NCBI GenBank assembly: GCA_021817355.1
Contig: JAKAVI010000054.1
Span: 1-10,374 of the forward strand
Length of the DNA stretch: 10,374 bases
Direction of reading: 5' to 3'
Source: Pseudomonadota bacterium
Lineage (GTDB): Bacteria > Pseudomonadota > Alphaproteobacteria > Micropepsales > Micropepsaceae
Below are positions 5,904 to 10,374 of the stretch, piece after piece. A program made the position numbers and the translations under genes. Under the pieces are notes generated by a model that worked only from the letters and a program-made list of their open reading frames with translations, was not told the origin of the DNA and made no database searches. Positions within the stretch are counted from its first letter, which is position 1. Every line of letters starts with the position of its first letter.

Positions 5904-6524
5904 TTAGGTGCTGGCCCCCAGGGCAACAACCATGCGAACCAGTTCGGCCAGGCTGCTGGCCCGCATCTTCTCCATGACCCTCGCCCGGTGGATTTCAACC
6001 GTACGTGGTGAAATGGTCAGCTCATAGGCTATGACCTTGTTCGGCTTTCCGGTGGCCAGCAATTGAAGAACCTGGCGTTCACGCTCGGTGAGGGTTTCGA
6101 GGCGGGCCTGAAACTCGCCGTTTGTGGCGGTATTCGAGACGGCCATGTGAGCTACTTGAGCGCAGCGGGACACGGTAGCGAGCAGTACCGCCTCGTCATA
6201 GGGCTTTTCCAGAAAGTCGATCGCACCAGCCTTCATGGCGCGGACGGCCAGAGGCACATCGCCGTGCCCGGTGACCATGATGATCGGCAGCTTGACCTGT
6301 CTGCGGTTGAGCTCCTCCTGCAGCTCCAGACCATCCATGTCGGGCATGCGGATGTCGGCAATGAGGCAGCAATTGGCTGAGGGCACATAGCAGTCGAGGA
6401 AGGCTTTGGCCGAGGCAAAGGTTTGCGCTTCGTAGCCCTCGGAACTCAGGAGCGCCGCGAGCGAATTTCTTACCGCCTCATCGTCGTCAACCACGAATAT
6501 TCTTACCGGATCAGTCGCGCTCAT
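5904..6524 (-). CDS. fixJ: response regulator FixJ
   Basis: This 206-residue two-domain response regulator closely matches the FixJ family, whose usual length is about 204. The receiver (1-125) has D13-D14, phospho-acceptor D57 in IADIRMPDMDG, T85 in VTGHGD and K107 in FLEKPYD. After a linker comes a LuxR/FixJ-type helix-turn-helix (145-200: LTERERQVL, GKPNKVIAYELTISPRTVEIHRARVMEKM). It should be phosphorylated by FixL at low oxygen, dimerise and activate the fixK promoter. The ATG at 6524 overlaps the fixL stop (ATGA at 6524-6521), so the two are translationally coupled. An open extension upstream to 6593 overlaps the fixL C-terminus and is not used. The sequence ends in a TAA followed by the receiver-gene leader. 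Confidence 0.96.
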   Translation of the reverse strand: MSATDPVRIFVVDDDEAVRNSLAALLSSEGYEAQTFASAKAFLDCYVPSANCCLIADIRMPDMDGLELQEELNRRQVKLPIIMVTGHGDVPLAVRAMKAGAIDFLEKPYDEAVLLATVSRCAQVAHMAVSNTATNGEFQARLETLTERERQVLQLLATGKPNKVIAYELTISPRTVEIHRARVMEKMRASSLAELVRMVVALGAST

Positions 6525-7687
6525 GCCTCGGTAACCTCGAGGGGTAGACGAAAGATAAATTCCGCCCCCCCTTCCTTTCGGGCAGTCACCCAAATTCTTC
6601 CCTTATGCGCCTCGACAATGGCCTTACAGATTGTCAGCCCCATCCCCAAGCCCTTGGTCTTGGTCGTCGAAAATGGAATGAAAAGATTGGGCATGATCTC
6701 TGCGGAAATGCCAGGGCCGCTGTCGGCAACGCTGACCTGAACAAAGTCTGGGGCCGGCCGCTGGGTACGTATTACGATCTGCCGCTCGCTGGCATTCTCC
6801 AGGGCCTCGAGGGCATTGTGCATGAGATTGATCATCACTTGCTGCAACTGAACCCGGTCGATCACGACAGGCGGCAAGTCATCTGCCAACTCCGTGGTTA
6901 TCCTGACGTCACGATCCGAGGCTCCAACCAGTCCGAGGGCTATTGCCTCTTCCACGCAGCTATTGAGGTTCTCGGGCTGGCGGTCCGAATCGCGCTTCTC
7001 GATAAAATTACGCAGGCGCAGGATAATCTGGCCGGCGCGCTGTGTCTGCGATACCGCCTTGTCCATGAATTCACGCACCCGCCCAATCGCCTGTTCGCCA
7101 CCGGCATCAAGTGTTCTGCGAGCTGCATTGAGGTAATTCATGACAGCGGTTAGCGGCTGGTTGAGTTCGTGGGCCAGCGCCGAGGTCAGCTGGCCCATCG
7201 CCGTCAGGCGAAGCGCGTGCAATAATTCGTTCTGGAGTTCCTGAAAGTCGCGCTCGCGGGTGGTACGGTCCGTCAGATCGTGGAGAATGCCGAGGAAGAT
7301 CCTCGCGCCGCCAATGCGGTCTTCGCCAACCGACAGATACATTGGAAATGTCGAGCCATCCTTGCGCTGGGCAGTGACCTCTCGTCCGATCCCGATAATG
7401 CGTTTTTCTCCGGTCGCCAGATAGCGCTGCATGTAGCGATCATGGTTCGCGCTGTAGGATTCGGGCATCAACATGGAAATGTTGCGGCCCAGCACCTCCT
7501 GCGGCGTATAGCCAAACATGCCTTCGGCGGCCCGGTTGAACAGCATCATGCTGCCGGCTTCGTCGATCACGATGATGCCATCGACCGCCGTATTAATGAC
7601 GGTATGAAACAGAACCTCGTGGTCGGCCCCACTGAGCGACCCCGCCGCCAGATCTACAGAAGGTATGTTCGTCTCGGTCACAGCCAT
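6521..7687 (-). CDS. fixL: oxygen-sensing heme-PAS histidine kinase FixL
   Basis: With the ATG at 7687 the protein has 388 residues. The PAS domain (about 22-142) carries the FixL heme hallmarks: ANHDRYMQRY with H82 at the proximal heme-ligand position (His200 in Bradyrhizobium) and IIGIGREVTAQRKDG with R102 at the position of Arg220, which responds to oxygen release. The kinase follows with the H-box LAHELNQPLTAV (phospho-H173), N-box NLMHNALEAL (N291), G1 ADSGPGI (D322), F-box IPFSTTKTKG and G2 GLGMGL. There is no transmembrane segment, so this is a soluble FixL as in Bradyrhizobium and unlike Sinorhizobium, and it has only one PAS domain. Oxygen on the heme should inhibit autophosphorylation. 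The start needs care. AGG abuts the ATG directly, whereas a GTG two codons later (7681) has better spacing. The open frame reaches 7882, but that stretch shows no family sequence. Confidence 0.95.
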   Translation of the reverse strand: MAVTETNIPSVDLAAGSLSGADHEVLFHTVINTAVDGIIVIDEAGSMMLFNRAAEGMFGYTPQEVLGRNISMLMPESYSANHDRYMQRYLATGEKRIIGIGREVTAQRKDGSTFPMYLSVGEDRIGGARIFLGILHDLTDRTTRERDFQELQNELLHALRLTAMGQLTSALAHELNQPLTAVMNYLNAARRTLDAGGEQAIGRVREFMDKAVSQTQRAGQIILRLRNFIEKRDSDRQPENLNSCVEEAIALGLVGASDRDVRITTELADDLPPVVIDRVQLQQVMINLMHNALEALENASERQIVIRTQRPAPDFVQVSVADSGPGISAEIMPNLFIPFSTTKTKGLGMGLTICKAIVEAHKGRIWVTARKEGGAEFIFRLPLEVTEA

Positions 7688-7747
7688 CCTGTAGCAAATA
7701 CCGATGGGATTGGCGATAAAGTTCGAGTGCCTCGCCCAAGGGTGCCA

Positions 7748-7761
7748 TTGACGCAGATCAG
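7748..7761. promoter_or_regulatory. FNR/FixK-box-like site
   Basis: TTGAC-GCAG-ATCAG matches the FixK/FNR palindrome TTGA-N6-TCAA at 7 of 8 fixed positions. Its centre lies about 67 bp upstream of the fixL start and about 241 bp upstream of the quinone reductase start. It could mediate FixK feedback on fixL or, through a long leader, control of the rightward genes. No well-placed -10 element settles the direction. Confidence 0.38.
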
Positions 7762-7800
7762 AGCGCGCCGGACACGTTGCATTAGGTTGCCCGCCGCGAA

Positions 7801-7833
7801 CCATAAGGTTTTTCATAGCCATAGGCCTTGTGG
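7801..7833 (+). repeat. imperfect inverted repeat, possible leader hairpin
   Basis: CCATAAGG (7801-7808) and CCTTGTGG (7826-7833) can form an 8-bp stem with one G-U pair in a rightward RNA, around a 17-nt loop. On the opposite strand the stem has an A-C mismatch, so it favours a rightward transcript. There is no U-run, so it is not an intrinsic terminator. Confidence 0.25.
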
Positions 7834-7938
7834 AGCCGGGGTCCGCGATGCCGCAGAGACCATGTCCCCCCGACAGGGTCACGGGGTGGGACCAAATGTC
7901 CTGCTGGGGTCAGCGCACGCATCCTGGGCTCCTCCGTC

Positions 7939-7966
7939 TGGACAATCTGCCACTAGGGCGCATTCT
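7939..7966 (+). promoter_or_regulatory. weak candidate promoter for the rightward operon
   Basis: TGGACA (7939-7944; 5 of 6 to TTGACA) is followed after 16 bp by CATTCT (7961-7966), a poor -10 with 3 of 6 matches. It would give a short leader before the ATG at 7996. The poor -10 leaves this uncertain. Confidence 0.25.
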
Positions 7967-7995
7967 TACTGCGCGGGTCCTCTAAAGGAAGCAGT

Positions 7996-8580
7996 ATGAA
8001 GATCGCATTGATTGCGGCCCATCCCGATCCTGCAAGCTTCACCCTGTCGGTCGCCCGCACGGTACGGGAGGCTGCCAGCGCCCGGGGTCATTCAGTAGAG
8101 CTGCGCGATCTATATACGATGGATTTTGAACCGCGTCTGAAGGCCAGCGAGATCGTCGGCCGCCCCGGGTTTGGGCCGGCACCAGACGTGATCGCCGAGC
8201 GCGCGCGCCTCGCCGATGCCGGCGCCTTCATCTTCGTCTATCCGTTTTGGATCAATGCAGCTCCTGCAATCCTCAAGGGGTATATTGACCGGGTGTTCGG
8301 GTTTGGCTTCGCCTTCGGACCAGGGCCCGGTGCCAGCACCCCTCTGCTGACCGGCAAGAAGCTTCTCAGCTTCACCTCCTCTGGCGCCCCCACGGACTGG
8401 ACAGAAAAGACGGGCGCCCTTGATGCGGAACGCACGATCTTCGAACATCACATCGCGGCCCTGGCTGGCCTCACTGTGCTCGATCACATCCATTTTGGCG
8501 GCATTGTCCCAGGCATACGTAGCGACGTTGTGATGCGCCATCTGCAGACCGCCCGTGCGGCCATCGCCGCACATTTCTGA
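7996..8580 (+). CDS. NAD(P)H:quinone oxidoreductase, NQO1/MdaB/KefF-like flavodoxin fold
   Basis: This 194-residue soluble flavoprotein belongs to the flavodoxin-fold quinone reductase family. The N-terminus KIALIAAHPDPASF (2-15) forms the first strand and flavin-phosphate loop. IFVYPFWINAAPAILKGYIDRVFGFGFAF (79-107) is the family's hallmark segment (usual form Y/F-P-x-W-W/F-x-x-x-PAxLKGWxDRVF). TSSGAPTDW (128-135) is the second flavin-contacting loop. These enzymes pass two electrons from NAD(P)H to quinones, avoiding semiquinone. The ATG at 7996 is preceded by AAAGGAAG at good spacing, and an upstream extension is not needed. It heads a rightward unit with the APH-AAA gene 28 bp downstream. 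The substrate cannot be read from sequence. Next to a low-oxygen regulatory block, a role in quinone-pool or reductive-stress handling is plausible inference. Confidence 0.85.
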   Translation: MKIALIAAHPDPASFTLSVARTVREAASARGHSVELRDLYTMDFEPRLKASEIVGRPGFGPAPDVIAERARLADAGAFIFVYPFWINAAPAILKGYIDRVFGFGFAFGPGPGASTPLLTGKKLLSFTSSGAPTDWTEKTGALDAERTIFEHHIAALAGLTVLDHIHFGGIVPGIRSDVVMRHLQTARAAIAAHF

Positions 8581-8608
8581 GCATCCCAAAACATGGCAGG
8601 CTGGCGTC

Positions 8609-10132
8609 ATGGTTGATGCACAGGACGAGACGATCAGGTTCCTGGCTTCACCACAGAGCTATGGTGTCGATCAGGTGACAGCCGTGCACACCCATGGCGC
8701 TATCGTCTTCCTGGCCGGCGAGCGCGCCTACAAGCTCAAACGCGCGGTGCACTATCCCTATATGGACTATTCGACGATCGAGCGGCGCCGGGCCATGTGC
8801 CTGCGTGAGCTTGAAGTCAACCGTCAGCTGGCACCTAAGCTCTACCTAGAAATTCAGGATATCGTTCGCGGCAAGGACGGCCAGCTGCACTTCTCTCCCC
8901 CGGCCTCAGGGCAACTCATCGACAGTGTCGTGGTCATGGTGCGTTTTGACCAAACTGCGTTGTTGAGCCAGCTGTGTGCCCGCCATAGTGTAGATGGAAC
9001 TCTGATGAGCGCCATTGCTGGTGAAATTGCAGCGTTTCACAAAGAGGCAGAGCGTGCGCCGGCAGTCGATTTTGCGGAAGTGACACGTGCTGTCGTCGAG
9101 GAAAACATCCGGCTCCTGCACGCAGCCCTGAGCTTTGATGAAACCGCCGTCAATGAGTTCGCAACTGCACTGAGGCACTGCTTCCAGCGCGCTCTGCCAC
9201 GCTTAAGCAAACGCAGCCACTCCGGCAAAATACGACGCTGTCACGGTGATTTGCATTTAAACAACATTGTTGTCATTTCCAACAAGCCGGTGCTATTTGA
9301 TGCGATTGAATTTAACGATGATTATGTCTTCATTGACCCGATTTACGACGTCAGCTTTCTAATCATGGACCTGGAGCGAATTGGTCAACGCCAACTCGCA
9401 CATGTGTTGTTCAATCGTTATTTCGAACTCCTCCCAGATGATGACGGACTGGCCCTGCTGCCACTCTATCTTTCCTTGCGTGCGGCGATCCGAGCCCATG
9501 TTGCCGTCTCCCGAAGTACCGGGGGCGATCGCGCTGCGTTAAATGAGGCCCACCGCTGCTTCGCTCTGGCGAGAGACTTTCTCGTTGCGCATCCGCCACA
9601 GCTGATCGCCATCGGCGGCTTCTCGGGGAGCGGAAAAACCACACTCGCACGCGCACTAGCTCCCTCAATCGGGACTGCGCCCGGTGCCCTTATCCTGCGC
9701 AGCGATGTTATACGCAAGGGGTTAATGGGTGTGGATGAGATGAGCCGGTTGCCACAATCGGCCTATGGCGATGTCATGAATGCAAGGGTCTTCGCCACGC
9801 TTCACGAGCGTGCACGAACATTACTGGCAGGCGGCCATAGTGTGGTTATCGACAGCGTCTATGGTCGCCCCGAGGAGCGGGCCAGGATCGAAGCAGTCGC
9901 GCAGGCCGCCGGTGCATCATTTTACGGCTTCTGGCTTGAGGCACCGCGTCATACGCTTTCCCAGCGGATCGGGGCTCGTCGCAACGACGCATCAGATGCT
10001 ACATCTGCCGTGCTTGATCTGCAGATGCGTACTCTCACACCGCCTTCCAACTGGTATAGGCTTGACGCAGATCGTCCCCCTGAAGCCGTCGCTGTCCTCG
10101 CCGCAAAGCACTTTTCCACACACAGAGGTTGA
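8609..10132 (+). CDS. APH-like kinase / AAA P-loop ATPase fusion protein
   Basis: This 507-residue protein joins two nucleotide-using domains. Residues about 20-300 are an aminoglycoside-phosphotransferase-like kinase fold. A lysine pair in AYKLKRAV (K42/K44) lies in the small lobe, and RAMCLRELEVNRQLAPKLY is the C-helix region. The catalytic loop HGDLHLNN (212-219, D214) and metal-binding FDAIEFND (D231) follow. Residues about 330-507 are a P-loop kinase-like domain with Walker A GFSGSGKT (337-344), LRSDVIRKGL, VVIDSVYGRPEER and RRNDASDA. The family is annotated as bifunctional aminoglycoside phosphotransferase/ATP-binding protein (COG2187 plus COG0645), but I know of no established substrate, and antibiotic resistance should not be assumed. 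I start at the ATG at 8609, where family-like sequence begins (DETIRFLASPQSYG). The open frame extends to 8555 inside the previous gene. The next gene starts 1 bp after its stop. Confidence 0.88.
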   Translation: MVDAQDETIRFLASPQSYGVDQVTAVHTHGAIVFLAGERAYKLKRAVHYPYMDYSTIERRRAMCLRELEVNRQLAPKLYLEIQDIVRGKDGQLHFSPPASGQLIDSVVVMVRFDQTALLSQLCARHSVDGTLMSAIAGEIAAFHKEAERAPAVDFAEVTRAVVEENIRLLHAALSFDETAVNEFATALRHCFQRALPRLSKRSHSGKIRRCHGDLHLNNIVVISNKPVLFDAIEFNDDYVFIDPIYDVSFLIMDLERIGQRQLAHVLFNRYFELLPDDDGLALLPLYLSLRAAIRAHVAVSRSTGGDRAALNEAHRCFALARDFLVAHPPQLIAIGGFSGSGKTTLARALAPSIGTAPGALILRSDVIRKGLMGVDEMSRLPQSAYGDVMNARVFATLHERARTLLAGGHSVVIDSVYGRPEERARIEAVAQAAGASFYGFWLEAPRHTLSQRIGARRNDASDATSAVLDLQMRTLTPPSNWYRLDADRPPEAVAVLAAKHFSTHRG

Positions 10133-10133
10133 C

Positions 10134-10374
10134 ATGTCCATCCGCAATCTCGACGCCGTGTTTCGTCCACGTTCGGTCGCCCTAATCGGAGCCAGCAATC
10201 GGCCCGGTTCGGTCGGACATGTCGTTGCCCGTAATCTCTTGGAAGGCGGGTTTGAAGGGCCTGTCATGCCGGTATCGACAACACACAGCTCCGTTGCCGG
10301 CATCTTGGCCTATCGCGATGTGGCACATTTGCCCCTCACGCCAGATCTTGCAATCATCTACACGCCTCCCTATA
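10134..10374 (+). CDS. ADP-forming acetate-CoA ligase family protein, N-terminal part, cut by window edge
   Basis: Eighty codons are visible from the ATG at 10134, which lies 1 bp after the APH-AAA stop, so the genes are translationally coupled. The product begins MSIRNLDAVFRPRSVALIGAS and continues with RPGSVGHVVARNLL, then LAYRDVAHLPLTPDLAIIYTPP. This is the CoA-binding Rossmann domain at the N-terminus of ADP-forming acyl-CoA synthetases and of the Pat/YfiQ proteins that add a GNAT domain. The full protein would be about 700-900 residues. The enzyme converts acetyl-CoA, ADP and phosphate to acetate, CoA and ATP, or, with GNAT, acetylates proteins. Which of the two cannot be decided from this fragment. 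One departure is that the usual PVNPKH-like stretch reads PVSTTHSSVAGILAY. Confidence 0.85.
   Translation, partial: MSIRNLDAVFRPRSVALIGASNRPGSVGHVVARNLLEGGFEGPVMPVSTTHSSVAGILAYRDVAHLPLTPDLAIIYTPPY

Larger units (their letters stand above)
7688..7995. other. 308-bp divergent intergenic region between fixL and the quinone reductase gene
   Basis: I see no convincing gene here. The open frames crossing it are overruns of fixL or of its antisense strand. It must hold the fixL promoter and the rightward promoter. Recognisable items are a FixK/FNR-like box (7748-7761), a hairpin-capable inverted repeat (7801-7833) and a weak rightward promoter (7939-7966). No clear sigma70 promoter for fixL was found. 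Confidence 0.7.

Noticed and set aside
7688..7882. N-terminal extension of FixL to an upstream start at 7882
   Set aside because: The extra 65 residues show no family resemblance, lie in the divergent promoter region, and include the FixK-box-like site. The ATG or GTG near 7680-7687 gives a normal single-PAS FixL.
7860..7900. GGTC...GACC hairpin in the fixL/quinone reductase gap
   Set aside because: The arms are only 4 bp in a GC-rich stretch, which is expected by chance.
7280..7999. 239-codon rightward frame covering fixL antisense and the intergenic region
   Set aside because: It overlaps the PAS-coding part of fixL and runs into the start of the quinone reductase gene. Its sequence shows no family features.
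8609..10132. Aminoglycoside resistance gene
   Set aside because: The APH-like fold with a C-terminal P-loop domain belongs to a widespread housekeeping-type family. There is no mobile element or resistance context, so a resistance call would be unsupported.

Overview
The window looks like an ordinary chromosomal stretch of a moderately GC-rich alphaproteobacterium, probably of the Bradyrhizobium/Rhodopseudomonas side of the Hyphomicrobiales. The main reason is a complete oxygen-sensing block, fixL-fixJ-receiver-fixK, in the gene order I recall for the Bradyrhizobium fixLJ-bll2758-fixK2 locus. I see no insertion sequence, phage, tRNA, rRNA or CRISPR.

Layout. Nine genes run leftward. Positions 7687 to 3762 hold fixL, fixJ, a receiver-only response regulator, a FixK-type CRP/FNR regulator and a tandem-type universal stress protein. 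After a 182-bp gap with a good sigma70-like promoter and a pair of 13-bp direct repeats, positions 3579 to 1 hold a branched-chain 2-oxoacid dehydrogenase operon: bkdA1, bkdA2, bkdB and the first 15 codons of lpd (E3), which is cut by the window edge. Divergently, from 7996 rightward, come an NQO1/MdaB-like flavodoxin-fold quinone reductase, an unusual APH-kinase/AAA P-loop fusion protein, and the start of an ADP-forming acetate-CoA ligase (acetyltransferase-type, CoA-binding domain), cut at the right edge. A 308-bp intergenic region with one FixK-box-like site separates the two directions.

How the genes work together (inference). FixL is a soluble heme-PAS kinase that should phosphorylate FixJ when oxygen is low. 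Upstream of fixK there are two FixJ-box-like octamers 10 bp apart with a -10-like element at suitable spacing and no -35, so fixK is probably FixJ-activated. FixK is followed after 6 bp by the stress protein. The small receiver between fixJ and fixK has no output domain and could compete for or buffer FixL phosphate. The rightward genes (quinone reductase, kinase-like fusion, ATP-yielding acetate-CoA ligase) make sense as a low-oxygen energy module, but their control by FixK is not shown. The bkd operon (valine, leucine and isoleucine catabolism) appears to be an independent transcription unit.

The least understood part is the APH-AAA fusion and its 1-bp junction with the acetate-CoA ligase. 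The most specific sequence-level oddities are the FixK that has glycine where Bradyrhizobium FixK2 has its redox cysteine, and the phased repeats in front of fixK and bkdA1. Comparisons with named proteins are from memory, not from a search.
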